A DNA stretch of 38,132 nt from Rhodocyclaceae bacterium (lineage in GTDB: Bacteria > Pseudomonadota > Gammaproteobacteria > Burkholderiales > Rhodocyclaceae). A model generated the notes under the pieces. It was not told the DNA's origin, made no database searches, and worked only from the letters and a program-made list of their open reading frames with translations. The stretch covers positions 1 to 38,132 of the forward strand of contig JANJVS010000193.1 of assembly GCA_024709955.1 (NCBI GenBank), written 5' to 3'. Below are positions 10,839 through 21,222 of the stretch, one piece after another; position 1 is the first letter of the stretch; each line of letters starts with the position of its first letter. Position numbers and translations under genes: made by a program.

Positions 10839-11428
10839 GAATGGAATATTCCCATCAGGAGCACCGCAATAAGCCCCCCCATGAGCAACCGGTCCCGTGC
10901 GCGCAGCGGTGCCATGGGCAAGACGAAACCATCGGACGCGCACGCCTGGTCGCCCTCGGGCGACAGCCATTCGCGCCAGCCGAGCTTGCGCTTCTGCTCG
11001 ACGAATTCGAGAACCAGCAGCAGCCGTACCACGGTCGCCCGGCGCCAGGGAAACGGCGCCAACAGCCAGTGGAACCCAGCCAGCAGGCCCTGCGTTCCCA
11101 AATGCTGATGCAGCAGCGCAAGACTGGACAGCATCGCCAGCAGCCGGGCCAACTGCTCCCCCCCTAGGCGCAATCCTTCGTATGTCAGCCCCAAACTTCC
11201 CAAGATACCGGGCAGAAACTCCCCGGGTGTGACGAACAGGAACAGAACCAGCAGGGAAAGCAGCAGCCAACGCGAGCGTCCGATGAGGTTCGAACTGCGC
11301 TCAAAGGCGCCAATCAAGGAAAATCCCAAGGAAGCGAGCGCAAGGGAAAGCAGCCACGGAAGGGAAACCCATTGCAGCACCATGGCGAAACCCAGCCACG
11401 TCAGCAGCAACGATGCCGGATGCCACAT
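10835..11428 (-). CDS. Integral membrane protein, possibly EcfT/CbiQ-like
   Basis: A 197-residue hydrophobic protein with three to five membrane segments (for example about residues 5-22, 24-42 and 53-74) and a charged stretch after the middle segments ([19 protein letters not shown]) that would face the cytoplasm. The general look recalls energy-coupling-factor transporter T components (CbiQ family), but I see no clear Ala-Arg-Gly coupling motif and no ATPase or S component nearby, so a transport role is only a guess. I prefer ATG 11428 (MWHPASLLL); a TTG at 11440 is the alternative. It overlaps truA by four bases, so the two are translated together. Confidence 0.6.
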   Translation of the reverse strand: MWHPASLLLTWLGFAMVLQWVSLPWLLSLALASLGFSLIGAFERSSNLIGRSRWLLLSLLVLFLFVTPGEFLPGILGSLGLTYEGLRLGGEQLARLLAMLSSLALLHQHLGTQGLLAGFHWLLAPFPWRRATVVRLLLVLEFVEQKRKLGWREWLSPEGDQACASDGFVLPMAPLRARDRLLMGGLIAVLLMGIFHS

Positions 11429-11473
11429 CGGAACTTTCAAAGCTTGGCAACCGAGTCGGTGCCAAGACAGGCA

Positions 11474-14400
11474 TCAGACATCCAGTTGATCGAGACGCGC
11501 CCGCGCCAGCGCCTGTTGGGCAGGGCTGCCCTCATTGACAACCTCGTTGAGCAACTCGCGCGCACCCTCGCGATCGCCCATTTCCTCATAGGCCTGGGCA
11601 AGTTCGAGCTTGGTCGCCACTTCGGGATCGTCGATATCCGCCTCCGCCGCCGCCTCACCCTGCTCCACCTCCGGCGCGACTTCGAGATCGATATCGGGCA
11701 GGGCAGCGAGCGGCTCGGTTTCGGCCGCTTCAAGTTGTGGCTCGGCAGCAAGGTCCACCTCGATGCCGGGCAGTTCGACGGCAGCGACGCCTGCCGCCCC
11801 CTCCGCTTCCGGAGCTTGCTTGCCGGAGCCGGCGTCCAGGGCCAGATCGAAATCGATTTCCTCGGCTGCGCCGGCGGTTGCCTCGGCAACGGACGGCTGC
11901 ACGACCGGGGGCAACTCGACTTCGGGCGCGATCAATTCTTCGGATGCGGCAGCCGCGGCAGGCAGTTCTAGTTTGTTCGCGGATTCATCGAGGCTGAGAT
12001 CAATCCCACCCAGATCGAGTTCCGGGGAGCCATCCTCGACGACGCGGGAAACATCGGCTTCTGGTGCCGAGACGGATTCCGATCCCAAATCGAGATCGAA
12101 GTCGAGTTTGAGATCGCCCAGGGCACCAGCAGGCGCGGGAGTCACATCGGCAGGCAGTTCCTCGGGCACACCATCGGCAAGGGCAATTTCCGCAGCCTCA
12201 GCCTGGGCCATCGGCTCGACGGCACCAGGCGCGTCTTCCGCAGCCTGCGTTCCCGAGCCCAAATCGAGGTCGAAGTCAATCTCGTTCTCAGCAGCCACAA
12301 CGGCCTCATCGGACACCGGCTCCGACTCAGGCACCGGGGAGGATCCTTCGCCCGACCCCATGTCGAGGGCAAAATCGATGGCGTTCCCGTCCACCTCCGC
12401 TGCGGGCTTGTCCGCAGGCGATTCGGCTTCGCCAGGAGCAGCCCCTGATTCGGGCGTGCCCAGATCGAAGTCGAAATCCAGACTCATCGCCTCATCAGCC
12501 GGGGCAGCCGGTGTATCGACCGCTGCTGCCGCGGGACCGCTGGTGGTACCGAGATCCAGGTCGAAATCGAGCGATGCCGCCTCCTCCACTGCGGGGGCCG
12601 GCGGAACCGCCGCCAATTCATCCGTATGGCTGACCACGGTATCCATGGCCGCGGGCGGCATCGCCTCGGCGGCAACCGCTTCCGCCTCGGGAACTGCCGG
12701 AGGCTCGGGTTCCGAAGCCACGGCTGCACCGAACAGGTCTCCACTGACGCCAAGCGCCTGAGCCATGGCTACAGCCCGCTCCCAATCGGGACCTTGACCG
12801 TCGTTCAGGTCATGCAACTGACTGGCAACGCCCTGAAACTGATCCACGCTCTTGCGGTTCGCATACAGCTCCAGGAGTTTCAGATGAATGGCGCTGCGCG
12901 TCGGATCAGTCTTCAGACCTTCGAGAAGAATTTCCTCGGCCTGACTGTCGCGACCGTAAGCCATATAGACGTCCGCTTCGGCTACCGGATCGACGCTCTC
13001 TTCGGTCGTCAGCACACCGCCTTCGCTGAAATCGCCCTGAATGGAAACCTCGCCGCTATCGACGCTTTCGCTGGCTGCGCCAAACAGTGCTCCGGAGGTC
13101 GAAGCCAGATCACCGGCGGAAACGCTTGGCTCATCGGCGAGCTCGGCCTCCTCGCTGGCCTTTTTCTTCCTGCGCCACGCGTTGTAACCCAAATAGCCCA
13201 GCAACAACGCAATCAGCCCTCCCCCGCCAAAGACGATCTCAGGATTCTCCTCGACGAAGCTGGGTTCGGGCGGAGGAGCCTTCTTGGGAACTGCCTTGGG
13301 CACGGGCTTGGGGGCCGGAGCGACCACTGGCGCCGGTTCGGCCGGCTTCTCGGTAACGGCGGCCGGCGGCTGAACCGCGGAATTTTCGGGGACGACAGGA
13401 GCTGGTGCCGCCGGCTGGGTATCCGCAGGCCCGGCCTTTTCGGCTTTGGCGGGAACGGAGGATTCGACAGGCGTGACAGGCTTGGCCGCGAGCTGCTCCG
13501 GCGGCTTCGCCTCCATGGGCTTCGGCGCGATCGCCTCTGCCTGCTGCTGAGCCTGCACACCGGCCTGACTCTTCAGTTCGACGAGTTTTTTCAGGTTATC
13601 GAGGTTTTTCTCGAGTTCGGCAATGCGATCGGCCGCTTCGCGCAAGGCCTTGTCGCGCGCGATCAAATCTTCTTCCAGGCTGCCCTTGCCGGCTGCCGTT
13701 CCTGTCTTGGCGGCCTCGGTACGCGAAACTTCGAGCTTGTCCTTGAGCGGTGCCGGCGGGGCCTTTTCCTCGATCTGCGGCTTGATCTTGCCGACGGCCT
13801 CTTGCTGCGGCACGGACTCGGCTGCGGACGCTGCCTGCGCGGCGGCGGCCAGGCGACGCCGGTAAGCGTCGAAATCGGCGGCCTGGCTTACGATCAGTTT
13901 GCGCGCCTCGCCCGCGTCGACCTGCGACGCCTCGGTCGCATCGGGAATGCGCAGAATCTTTCCAGCGCGCAGGCGGTTCATGTTGTTGCCGTCGAAGGCA
14001 TCGCGATTGCTGTTGAACAAGGCCACCAGCATCTGGTCGAGACTGACCGACTCGGACTTGTTCTCGCGGGCGATCTTGCTCAGGGTATCGCCAACCTTGA
14101 CCTGAACCTGCTGTTCTCCCGGGGCCGACGGGGCCTTGACAACCACCGCGGCAGCCGGGCGTGGCTTCGCAGGTGGCATCCCAGCCTGCATGGGTGCAGC
14201 GGCAGGCTCGGCTGCCGCCTGGACCGGTTGCGGCGCCACGGGTATTGCTTCAAGCGGCGGCGCAACCGGCGAGACAACGGACGCCGGCTTGGCTGCCTGC
14301 AGCATTTCGGGAGGATCGAGCAGGAAGGTGTACTCGCGCACCATGCGCCCGGAAGTCCAATTCAGCTCGACGAGGAAATGCAGAAATGCCTCGTTGAGCG

Positions 14401-14710
14401 GACGGTCAGTCGTCAGCCTCAATACCGCCTGATTGTTTGGCAGTTTGACGACATTGAAGCGCAAACCGGCCAGTGCCGGCATGAACTCGACCCCCGCCTC
14501 CTTGAAGGCATCAGGAGAGGCGAGTTTTGCCGACAGTGAAGTCAATTCATCGTGTGTGGCCGTGAGGGCAACCTCCGCGCTCAGGGGTTGCCCGATGGCG
14601 GAATAAACCGACAGCTTGCCAAGGCCCGCCGCTTGCGCACCGAAAGCGGACGCCAGCAACGCCGCCAAGAGCGACGCTTTAAACAAGGATGATTTGCCAG
14701 GTTTATTCAC
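11474..14710 (-). CDS. fimV: FimV-like peptidoglycan-binding pilus/polarity hub protein
   Basis: Large (1078-residue) FimV homologue. In order: a signal peptide (cleavage near residue 27, FGAQA/A), a conserved N-terminal domain (LGKLSVYSAIGQPLSAEV), a Pro/Ala linker, a LysM domain (about 202-255, VKVGDTLSKIARENK), a coiled coil (about 345-380, IAELEKNLDNLKKLVELK), a Pro/Ala linker, one membrane segment (about 490-510), and a long acidic cytoplasmic region with at least six DFDLDLG-type repeats (about 715-975). It ends with the FimV C-terminal TPR-like motif (ATKLELAQAYEEMGDREGARELL, split here as two adjoining motifs in the family). The start is GTG 14710, preceded by a strong GGGGAGG ribosome site. 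In Pseudomonas FimV is needed for type IV pilus assembly and polar cAMP signalling. Confidence 0.93.
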   Translation of the reverse strand: MNKPGKSSLFKASLLAALLASAFGAQAAGLGKLSVYSAIGQPLSAEVALTATHDELTSLSAKLASPDAFKEAGVEFMPALAGLRFNVVKLPNNQAVLRLTTDRPLNEAFLHFLVELNWTSGRMVREYTFLLDPPEMLQAAKPASVVSPVAPPLEAIPVAPQPVQAAAEPAAAPMQAGMPPAKPRPAAAVVVKAPSAPGEQQVQVKVGDTLSKIARENKSESVSLDQMLVALFNSNRDAFDGNNMNRLRAGKILRIPDATEASQVDAGEARKLIVSQAADFDAYRRRLAAAAQAASAAESVPQQEAVGKIKPQIEEKAPPAPLKDKLEVSRTEAAKTGTAAGKGSLEEDLIARDKALREAADRIAELEKNLDNLKKLVELKSQAGVQAQQQAEAIAPKPMEAKPPEQLAAKPVTPVESSVPAKAEKAGPADTQPAAPAPVVPENSAVQPPAAVTEKPAEPAPVVAPAPKPVPKAVPKKAPPPEPSFVEENPEIVFGGGGLIALLLGYLGYNAWRRKKKASEEAELADEPSVSAGDLASTSGALFGAASESVDSGEVSIQGDFSEGGVLTTEESVDPVAEADVYMAYGRDSQAEEILLEGLKTDPTRSAIHLKLLELYANRKSVDQFQGVASQLHDLNDGQGPDWERAVAMAQALGVSGDLFGAAVASEPEPPAVPEAEAVAAEAMPPAAMDTVVSHTDELAAVPPAPAVEEAASLDFDLDLGTTSGPAAAAVDTPAAPADEAMSLDFDFDLGTPESGAAPGEAESPADKPAAEVDGNAIDFALDMGSGEGSSPVPESEPVSDEAVVAAENEIDFDLDLGSGTQAAEDAPGAVEPMAQAEAAEIALADGVPEELPADVTPAPAGALGDLKLDFDLDLGSESVSAPEADVSRVVEDGSPELDLGGIDLSLDESANKLELPAAAAASEELIAPEVELPPVVQPSVAEATAGAAEEIDFDLALDAGSGKQAPEAEGAAGVAAVELPGIEVDLAAEPQLEAAETEPLAALPDIDLEVAPEVEQGEAAAEADIDDPEVATKLELAQAYEEMGDREGARELLNEVVNEGSPAQQALARARLDQLDV

Positions 14711-14807
14711 AATGCCTCCCCGCTGGGGGTATGTTAGACCACATTCAAAATAACATCATGGCCTTAAGGGCGCAAGCTCAACCTTTGCATTACCTTGCGA
14801 CTACTTC

Positions 14808-15935
14808 TCAGTCGAGCAAAATCCGCAACATGCGGCGCAGCGGCTCGGCGGCACCCCACAACAGCTGGTCGCCGCAGGTGAAGGCGCCCAGATACTCGGG
14901 CCCCATCGCCAGCTTGTGCAGGCGACCAACCGGCACGGTCAGGGTGCCAGTCACGGCGGCCGGCGTCAGGTCGCGCTCGGATATCTCGCGCTCGTTGGGG
15001 ACGACCTTCACCCAGTCGTTGGCCTTGGCGATGATGTCGCTGACCTCGTCCAGGGAAACGTCCTTCTTGAGCTTGATGGTCAGGCCCTGGGAATGGCAGC
15101 GCATCGCGCCGACGCGCACGCACAGGCCGTCGATCGGGATGCTGCCAGGGCTGCGGAATGCCGGCTTGCCGAGGATCTTGTTGCACTCGGCGCCGCCCTT
15201 CCACTCCTCCTTCGACTGGCCGCCTTCGACCGGCACGTCAATCCAGGGAATCAGGCTGCCGGCCAGCGGCACGCCGCGGAAGTTCTTGGTCGGAAAACTG
15301 GACGCGCGCATCGTCTCGGCGACCTTGCGGTCGATGTCGAGGATCGCCGAGGCGGGATCGGCCAGTTCGGCCTTGACGGCATCGTGCAGCACGCCCATCT
15401 GGGACAGCAGCTCGCGCATGTTCTGCGCGCCGGCGCCGGAGGCGGCCTGGTAGGTCATGGCGGAAATCCACTCGACCAGGTCGGCGCGGAACAGGCCGCC
15501 GAGACCCATCAGCATCAGCGAGACGGTGCAGTTGCCGCCGATGTAGTTCTTGACGCCCTTGGCCAGGCCAGCCTTGATGACGTCGAGGTTGACCGGGTCG
15601 AGGATGATGATCGCGTCGTCGGCCATGCGCAGCGACGAGGCCGCGTCGATCCAGTAGCCGTTCCAACCGGCCGCGCGCAACGGGCCGAACACCTCTTTGG
15701 TGTAGTCGCCACCCTGACAGGTGATGATGATGTCCATCTGCTTGAGGGCTTCGAGGTCCTTGGCGTCCTTGAGCGGCGCGCCGCCGCTTTCGGCCGGCCC
15801 CTTGCCGCCGACATTAGACGTCGTGAAGAACACCGGCTCGATCAAGGGGAAATCGCCCTCCTCGCGCATGCGCTGCATCAGCACCGAGCCCACCATGCCA
15901 CGCCAACCGACCAGACCAACCTTTTTCATTGCCAT
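14808..15935 (-). CDS. asd: Aspartate-semialdehyde dehydrogenase
   Basis: NADPH-dependent reduction of aspartyl phosphate to the semialdehyde, the branch point to lysine/diaminopimelate, threonine and methionine. The 375-residue protein has [20 protein letters not shown] at the nucleotide-binding N-terminus and the active-site cysteine in [17 protein letters not shown] (about residue 135). This is the gram-negative Asd type. The start at 15935 (MAMKKVG) has GAGG four bases upstream; the ATG two codons later is possible. It follows leuB by 19 bases and precedes fimV with a 97-base gap. Confidence 0.97.
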   Translation of the reverse strand: MAMKKVGLVGWRGMVGSVLMQRMREEGDFPLIEPVFFTTSNVGGKGPAESGGAPLKDAKDLEALKQMDIIITCQGGDYTKEVFGPLRAAGWNGYWIDAASSLRMADDAIIILDPVNLDVIKAGLAKGVKNYIGGNCTVSLMLMGLGGLFRADLVEWISAMTYQAASGAGAQNMRELLSQMGVLHDAVKAELADPASAILDIDRKVAETMRASSFPTKNFRGVPLAGSLIPWIDVPVEGGQSKEEWKGGAECNKILGKPAFRSPGSIPIDGLCVRVGAMRCHSQGLTIKLKKDVSLDEVSDIIAKANDWVKVVPNEREISERDLTPAAVTGTLTVPVGRLHKLAMGPEYLGAFTCGDQLLWGAAEPLRRMLRILLD

Positions 15936-15954
15936 TTACCTCAAGTATTGAATC

Positions 15955-17007
15955 TCACAGCGCCGCGAGAACCGCGTCGCCCATTTCCTTCGTCCCGACC
16001 TTCCGCATGCCGGGTTCGTAAATATCGCCCGTCCGGAAGCCTTGCGCCAGCACTTTTTTCACCGCGCCCTCGATGCGCTGCGCCGCCGCCTCCTGGTTGA
16101 ACGTATAGCGCAGCATCATCGCCGCCGACAAAATCGTCGCCAGCGGGTTGGCCACGCCCTTGCCGGCGATGTCCGGCGCGGAGCCGTGGCTCGGCTCGTA
16201 GAGGCCCTTGTTGTTCTCGTCGAGCGAGGCCGAGGGCAGCATGCCGATCGAGCCGGTGAGCATCGAGGCCTCGTCGGACAGGATGTCGCCGAACATGTTG
16301 CCGGTGACCATCACGTCGAACTGCTTGGGCGCCTTGACGAGCTGCATCGCGGCGTTGTCCACCAGCATGTGGGTCAGCTCGACGTCCGGATACTCCTTGG
16401 CCACCTCGTTGGCGACGTCGCGCCAGAGCTGGGTGCATTCGAGCACGTTCATCTTGTCCACCGAGCAGACCTTCTTGTTGCGCTTCCGGGCGGCCTCAAA
16501 GGCGACGCGCAGGATGCGGCGGATCTCGCTCTCGGTGTAGTGCATGGTGTTGAAGCCGAAGCGCTCGCCGTTGCGCACCTCGATGCCGCGCGGCTGGCCG
16601 AAGTAGATGTCGCCGGTCAGCTCGCGCACGATGAGGATGTCGAGGCCCGCGACCACCTCGGGCTTGAGCGTCGAGGCATTGGCGAGTTCGGGATAGAGGA
16701 TCGCAGGGCGCAGGTTGGCGAACAGGCCAAGGTCCTTGCGGATGCGCAAAAGCCCACGCTCGGGACGCAGCTCGCGCGGATTGTTGTCCCACTGCGGGCC
16801 GCCGACGGCACCGAGCAGCACGGCGTCGGCTTCCTTGGCGAGCTTCTGCGTCGCCTCCGGAAAGGGGTCCTTCGCCGCGTCGATGGCGCAGCCGCCGAGC
16901 AGCCCCTCTTCCATTTCCATCTTCAGGTCGAGCGCCTTGAGCACACGTACCGCTTCGGCGGTAATTTCCGGGCCGATGCCGTCGCCCGGCAGAACACAGA
17001 TCTTCAT
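15955..17007 (-). CDS. leuB: 3-isopropylmalate dehydrogenase
   Basis: NAD-dependent oxidative decarboxylation in leucine synthesis. The 350-residue sequence has the N-terminal [10 protein letters not shown], the substrate arginines around [22 protein letters not shown], the metal-binding aspartates in [20 protein letters not shown], and the NAD-binding [15 protein letters not shown]. Length and motifs are normal. It starts 10 bases after leuD and is part of the leuC-leuD-leuB-asd run. Confidence 0.97.
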   Translation of the reverse strand: MKICVLPGDGIGPEITAEAVRVLKALDLKMEMEEGLLGGCAIDAAKDPFPEATQKLAKEADAVLLGAVGGPQWDNNPRELRPERGLLRIRKDLGLFANLRPAILYPELANASTLKPEVVAGLDILIVRELTGDIYFGQPRGIEVRNGERFGFNTMHYTESEIRRILRVAFEAARKRNKKVCSVDKMNVLECTQLWRDVANEVAKEYPDVELTHMLVDNAAMQLVKAPKQFDVMVTGNMFGDILSDEASMLTGSIGMLPSASLDENNKGLYEPSHGSAPDIAGKGVANPLATILSAAMMLRYTFNQEAAAQRIEGAVKKVLAQGFRTGDIYEPGMRKVGTKEMGDAVLAAL

Positions 17008-17017
17008 TCGATTCTTC

Positions 17018-17656
17018 CTAATTGAAAAGCCAGGGTTGCTCGATGCGCCGCTTCGCCTCGAACTCGCGGATCGCGTCGGCGTGGCGCAGGGTCAGGCCGA
17101 TGTCGTCCCAGCCGTTGAGCAGGCATTCCTTGCGGAAGGGATCGATGTCGAAGGAAAGCATCTTGCCGTCGGGCCGCGTGACGGTCTGCGCCGCCAGGTC
17201 GATGCGCAACCGATAGCCGGGGGTGATGGCGACCTGGGCGAACAGTTCGTCGATCTCGGCCGCGGGCAACTTGATCGGCAGCAGGCCGTTCTTGAAGCTG
17301 TTGTTGTAGAAGATGTCGGCGAAGCTGGTGCCGACCAGCGCGCGGAAGCCGTAGTCCTCCAGCGCCCAGGGCGCATGCTCGCGCGAGGAACCGCAGCCGA
17401 AGTTGTCGCGCGTGAGCAGGATGGCGGCGCCCTGGTAGCGCGGCTGATTGAGCACGAAGTCGGGATTGAGCGGACGCTTGGAATTATCCATGCCCGGCTC
17501 GCCGTGGTCGAGGTAACGCCATTCGTCGAAGGCGTTGGGACCGAAGCCAGAACGCTTGATCGACTTGAGGAACTGCTTGGGGATGATGGCGTCGGTATCG
17601 ACGTTGGCGCGATCGAGCGGCGCGACGAGTCCATCAAGGGCGGTGAAGGCACGCAT
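17018..17656 (-). CDS. leuD: 3-isopropylmalate dehydratase small subunit
   Basis: Small swivelling subunit that pairs with LeuC to isomerise isopropylmalate. The 212 residues include the [18 protein letters not shown]-terminus, [13 protein letters not shown] (about residue 78), and FKNGLLPI. The length is usual for proteobacterial LeuD. The start at 17656 directly abuts the stop of the entericidin-like gene, so translation may be coupled through this small gene inserted between leuC and leuD. Confidence 0.96.
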   Translation of the reverse strand: MRAFTALDGLVAPLDRANVDTDAIIPKQFLKSIKRSGFGPNAFDEWRYLDHGEPGMDNSKRPLNPDFVLNQPRYQGAAILLTRDNFGCGSSREHAPWALEDYGFRALVGTSFADIFYNNSFKNGLLPIKLPAAEIDELFAQVAITPGYRLRIDLAAQTVTRPDGKMLSFDIDPFRKECLLNGWDDIGLTLRHADAIREFEAKRRIEQPWLFN

Positions 17657-17779
17657 TTACTTGACCGCCTTCTGGATGGCCTCGCCACCCCTTTCGATGT
17701 CCTGGCCGATGCCGCGCACGGTGTTGCAGCCAGCCACGAGGAAAGCGCAAGCGGCAACGATGAGCGAAAGTTTCTTCAT
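17657..17779 (-). CDS. Entericidin-like small lipoprotein
   Basis: A 40-residue peptide that starts at ATG 17779 with a GGAGACAGTC-type ribosome site just upstream. It has a two-lysine N-terminus, a hydrophobic core and the lipobox LVAGC (cysteine at residue 18), then NTVRGIGQDIERGGEAIQ, which matches entericidin A/B family peptides (…CNT.rG.G.Di...G..i..A). In E. coli these envelope lipoproteins form a bacteriolytic toxin/antidote pair; here only one is present and its function is unknown. It fits tightly between leuC (11-base gap) and leuD (no gap), so it is probably expressed with the leucine genes. Confidence 0.88.
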   Translation of the reverse strand: MKKLSLIVAACAFLVAGCNTVRGIGQDIERGGEAIQKAVK

Positions 17780-17790
17780 GACTGTCTCCT

Positions 17791-19197
17791 TCAGAGGATG
17801 TCGCGCACGTCGGCAAAATGTCCCGCGATCGCGGCGGCGGCGGCCATCGCCGGACTGACCAGGTGGGTGCGCCCGCCGTTGCCCTGGCGGCCCTCGAAGT
17901 TGCGGTTCGAGGTCGAGGCGCAGCGCTCGCCCGGCTCCAGCCGGTCGGCGTTCATCGCCAGGCACATCGAGCAGCCCGGCTCGCGCCATTCGAAGCCCGC
18001 GGCGACGAAGACCTTATCGAGGCCCTCGGCCTCGGCCTGCTTCTTGACCAGGCCGGACCCCGGCACGACCAGCACGCGGCGCACGTTGGACGCCTTCTGT
18101 CTGCCCTTGGCTATTGAAGCCGCCTCGCGCAGATCCTCGATGCGCGAGTTCGTGCAGCTGCCGATGAACACCTGGTCGACGCGGATATGCTTGATCGGCG
18201 TGCGCGGCGTCAGCCCCATGTACTGCAGTGCGCGCTCGACGCCCTCGCGCTTGACCGGATCGGCGAAGTCTTCGGGGGCCGGAACCTGACCGTCGATGGC
18301 GACGACCATCTCGGGCGAAGTGCCCCAGGTGACCTGGGGCTTGATCTGGCTCGCGTCGAGATCGATCACGGCATCGAAGGCCGCGTCCGCATCGGACACC
18401 AGCGTGCGCCAGTAAGCGACGGCGCGGTCCCAGACCTCGCCCTTGGGCGAAAAGGGGCGATCCTTGAGGTAGGCGATGGTCGTATCGTCGACGGCGACGA
18501 AGCCGACGCGCGCGCCCGCCTCGATCGCCATGTTGCAAACGGTCATGCGGCCCTCCATCGACAGGGCGCGGATCGCGCTGCCGCCGAACTCGATGGCGTA
18601 GCCCGTGCCGCCGGCGGTGCCGATCTTGCCGATGATCGCCAATACGATGTCCTTCGCCGTCACGCCAGCGCCGACTTTCCCCTCGACGCGCACCAGCATG
18701 GACTTCATTTTCTTCTGCAGCAGGCACTGGGTCGCCATGACGTGCTCGACCTCGGAGGTGCCGATGCCGTGCGCCAGACAGGCGAAGGCGCCGTGGGTCG
18801 AGGTGTGCGAGTCGCCGCAGACCACGGTCATGCCCGGCAGCGTCGCGCCGTTCTCCGGGCCGACGACATGGACGATGCCCTGCCTGGCGTCCTTGAACGG
18901 GAAGTAGGCCAGCGCGCCGACCTCGCGGATGTTGGCATCGAGGGTCTCGACCTGCTGGCGCGAGACCGGGTCCTCGATGCCGCGCTCCCAGTGGTCGGTC
19001 GGCGTGTTGTGGTCGGCGGTGGCGACGATGGAGGAAATGCGCCAAGGCTTGCGGCCGGCGAGTTTGAGGCCCTCGAAGGCCTGCGGACTCGTGACCTCGT
19101 GCACCAGATGGCGGTCGATGTAGAGCAGCGCGGTGCCGTCCGCTTCGGTGCGGACGACATGACTCTGCCAAAGCTTGTCGTAGAGCGTCTGTGGCAT
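17791..19197 (-). CDS. leuC: 3-isopropylmalate dehydratase large subunit
   Basis: Aconitase-family [4Fe-4S] enzyme, 468 residues. It has [20 protein letters not shown] early, GSCTNSR (first cluster cysteine, about residue 347), and [10 protein letters not shown] (the other two, about 407-410). It starts at 19197 with [10 protein letters not shown], standard for the family. A weaker (22/24) match to the dispersed repeat falls at 18655-18679, read as KVGAGVT just before the conserved [13 protein letters not shown] block. The gap to the upstream M48 gene is only 28 bases. Confidence 0.97.
   Translation of the reverse strand: MPQTLYDKLWQSHVVRTEADGTALLYIDRHLVHEVTSPQAFEGLKLAGRKPWRISSIVATADHNTPTDHWERGIEDPVSRQQVETLDANIREVGALAYFPFKDARQGIVHVVGPENGATLPGMTVVCGDSHTSTHGAFACLAHGIGTSEVEHVMATQCLLQKKMKSMLVRVEGKVGAGVTAKDIVLAIIGKIGTAGGTGYAIEFGGSAIRALSMEGRMTVCNMAIEAGARVGFVAVDDTTIAYLKDRPFSPKGEVWDRAVAYWRTLVSDADAAFDAVIDLDASQIKPQVTWGTSPEMVVAIDGQVPAPEDFADPVKREGVERALQYMGLTPRTPIKHIRVDQVFIGSCTNSRIEDLREAASIAKGRQKASNVRRVLVVPGSGLVKKQAEAEGLDKVFVAAGFEWREPGCSMCLAMNADRLEPGERCASTSNRNFEGRQGNGGRTHLVSPAMAAAAAIAGHFADVRDIL
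18655..18679 (-). repeat. Possible degenerate copy of the 24-bp repeat (inside leuC)
   Basis: Matches 22 of 24 positions, but part of the encoded peptide (GVTAKDIV) is normal for LeuC, so the match may be partly due to protein constraint. Only the KVGA part is unusual. Treat as uncertain. Confidence 0.5.
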
Positions 19198-19225
19198 GGA
19201 TGGAATTTCCGGCGGAAGGGGTCGA

Positions 19226-20005
19226 TTATCGCACAGGGCGATAGTGGCTCAGCGCCTCCGGCAGCCAGCGTTCGATCCCCTTGATGCGCGTCTCGTCGGC
19301 GGGATGGGTCGAGAGGAATTCCGGCGGCTTGGACTTGCCCTTGCCGGCCGCCGCCATGCGCCTCCAGAGGCCGACGGCGGCGCGCGGATCGTAGCCGGCC
19401 TTGGCCATGTAGATCAGCCCCATGCGGTCGGCCTCCGACTCGTGCAGGCGCGAATAGGGCAGCAGGAAACCCACCGCCGCGCCGGCCCCGAGCAGTCCGG
19501 CGTAGAGGTCGCGCTTCTTCGAATCCCGCGTCGCCACCACCGTCGCGGCCGTCGCGCCGGCGACGAGGATTTCCTGGCTCAGGCGCTCGCCGCCGTGGCG
19601 CGCGATCGCGTGCGCCACCTCGTGGCCGATCACCGCCGCCAGCCCGGCATCGTCCTGGGCTACCGGCAGCAGCCCCGTATAGACGGCCACCTTGCCGCCG
19701 GGCAGACAGAAGGCGTTGAGCGCGTCATCGTCGTCGATGAGCTTGAACTCCCACTGGTAGTCGTCGCGCCCGGTCGCCGCCGCGATGCGCGCGCCGATGC
19801 GCTGCAGGCGTTCGATCTGCGCCGCGTCATGACTCAACTTCTCCCTGCCGAGAATTTCTTGGAAGCTGGCGAGCCCCATGCTGCGTTCCTGCTTCTCGGA
19901 AATCATTTGTAACTGGCTGCGCCCCGTGAGCGGGACGTTCTGGCACCCCGCCAGCAGGACTACCGCCAGACCACACCACCACAGTTGTCTCATGATCGAC
20001 CTCAT
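19226..20005 (-). CDS. M48-family metalloprotease lipoprotein (LoiP/YcaL type)
   Basis: A 259-residue zinc protease with the active site [10 protein letters not shown] (about residue 127) and the third zinc ligand in HESEADRMG (about 188). The N-terminus is a lipoprotein signal ending in VVLLAGC, so it is probably membrane-anchored and periplasmic, facing misfolded envelope proteins. The [19 protein letters not shown] segment after the lipobox is characteristic of this group. I chose ATG 20005 because it overlaps the transporter stop (ATGA); ATG 19993 is the alternative. The substrate is unknown. Confidence 0.87.
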   Translation of the reverse strand: MRSIMRQLWWCGLAVVLLAGCQNVPLTGRSQLQMISEKQERSMGLASFQEILGREKLSHDAAQIERLQRIGARIAAATGRDDYQWEFKLIDDDDALNAFCLPGGKVAVYTGLLPVAQDDAGLAAVIGHEVAHAIARHGGERLSQEILVAGATAATVVATRDSKKRDLYAGLLGAGAAVGFLLPYSRLHESEADRMGLIYMAKAGYDPRAAVGLWRRMAAAGKGKSKPPEFLSTHPADETRIKGIERWLPEALSHYRPVR

Positions 20006-21162
20006 CGCTTGTCCATCGCCACGGAAGGCAGGCCGCGCCACACCAGCAGCCAGCCGCAGGCGGCGCACAAGGCGGCGAGCGAGTAGGTGATGCCCGGCCC
20101 CAGGCTACCCCAGGCTTCGCCGCTGAACAGGCCGCCGATCATGCCGCCGGCGCCGAACGAGATGCTGCCATAAAGTCCCTGGATGCGGGCTTGCTGCGCC
20201 GGGGCGAACCAGCGCGTCAGCGCCGCCATCGCTCCGGCATGATAGGCGCCGAATGTCGCACCATGAAGAAGTTGGGCAAGCAGCAGCAGTGCGACGGAAT
20301 CGGCCGCCCAGCCGATCAGCAGGAAACGCAGCACCGCCAGGGCGTGGCTGGCCAACAGGATGCGACGCAGGGAAACCCGTCGCATCAACCGTGGCATCAG
20401 CATGAACACGCCGATCTCGGCACATACTCCGAGGGACCAGAACATGCCGACCGCCATCTTGTCGTAGCCGTGATCGACGAGGTGGATGGAGAGGAAGACA
20501 TACAGCGGCCCGTGGGCCACCGACATGAAGAAACAGGCGGCGAGCAGCGCGACCACCTCGGGCCGCCTAAGCAGGTGACCGAGCGGCGCCACCGTCCCGC
20601 CAGCGCCGACTTTCGTGTCATCCAGGGTCAGCGCGGTGGCCAGCACGCTCGCCAGGATGGCGAGACAGACCCAGAGCACGGCCGCGCTCGGCTGGAAGTC
20701 GAGCAAGGCGCCGACGCCGAGCACGCTGGCGATGAAACCGATCGAACCCCAGACGCGGATGCTGCCGTAGCGGTCCGTCTGGCCGCGCAGATGGTCGAGC
20801 GTCATCGCCTCGACCAGCGGCAGCGCCGCGCTCCAGAAAAACCAGACCAGCGCCATGGCGCCGAGCATGGCGAAATAGTCGCGGGTGAGGAAGAAGCCGA
20901 CGAAACCAAGGGTGGAAAACAGCGCGGCAAGGCGCACGATCACGGCACGCCGGCCGAGATGGTCCGCCAGCCAGCCCCAGAGGTTCGGCGCCAGCAGGCG
21001 CATCACCTGGGGCACCGACATCAGCACGCCGATCTCCCAGGCCGTATGGCCTATGTCCTGCAGATAGAGGGTGAAGTACGGCGCGAAGGCGCCGACGAAG
21101 GCGAAATAGAAGAAGTACCAGGCCGCAAGACGAGCCAGGGGACCCGGGAAACTGGCAGGCAT
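20002..21162 (-). CDS. MFS transporter, PPP/LacY-like (HcaT-type) subfamily
   Basis: A 386-residue protein with 12 likely membrane segments. The start (LARLAAWYFFYFAFVGAFAPY) and the SIRVWGSIGFI region in the fifth segment are typical of the HcaT/YcaD-like major facilitator group (MFS_1_like). The substrate cannot be told; members include putative phenylpropionate permeases. A perfect copy of the dispersed 24-bp repeat lies in frame at 20590-20613, read as KVGAGGTV (about residues 184-191), in the central cytoplasmic loop between segments 6 and 7, where an insertion is easily tolerated. The stop overlaps the start of the M48 lipoprotein. Confidence 0.87.
   Translation of the reverse strand: MPASFPGPLARLAAWYFFYFAFVGAFAPYFTLYLQDIGHTAWEIGVLMSVPQVMRLLAPNLWGWLADHLGRRAVIVRLAALFSTLGFVGFFLTRDYFAMLGAMALVWFFWSAALPLVEAMTLDHLRGQTDRYGSIRVWGSIGFIASVLGVGALLDFQPSAAVLWVCLAILASVLATALTLDDTKVGAGGTVAPLGHLLRRPEVVALLAACFFMSVAHGPLYVFLSIHLVDHGYDKMAVGMFWSLGVCAEIGVFMLMPRLMRRVSLRRILLASHALAVLRFLLIGWAADSVALLLLAQLLHGATFGAYHAGAMAALTRWFAPAQQARIQGLYGSISFGAGGMIGGLFSGEAWGSLGPGITYSLAALCAACGWLLVWRGLPSVAMDKR
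20590..20614 (-). repeat. Dispersed 24-bp repeat, copy 4 (inside the MFS gene)
   Basis: Perfect 24/24 match; the 25th base is C instead of T. In frame with the transporter, encoding KVGAGGTV in the loop between the two six-helix halves. Confidence 0.93.
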
Positions 21163-21222
21163 GCGGTGTCCGGACGACAGTGGATCAGGCGGACGCCGCC
21201 GCCGCGCGGGAAGAAAGGGCGA

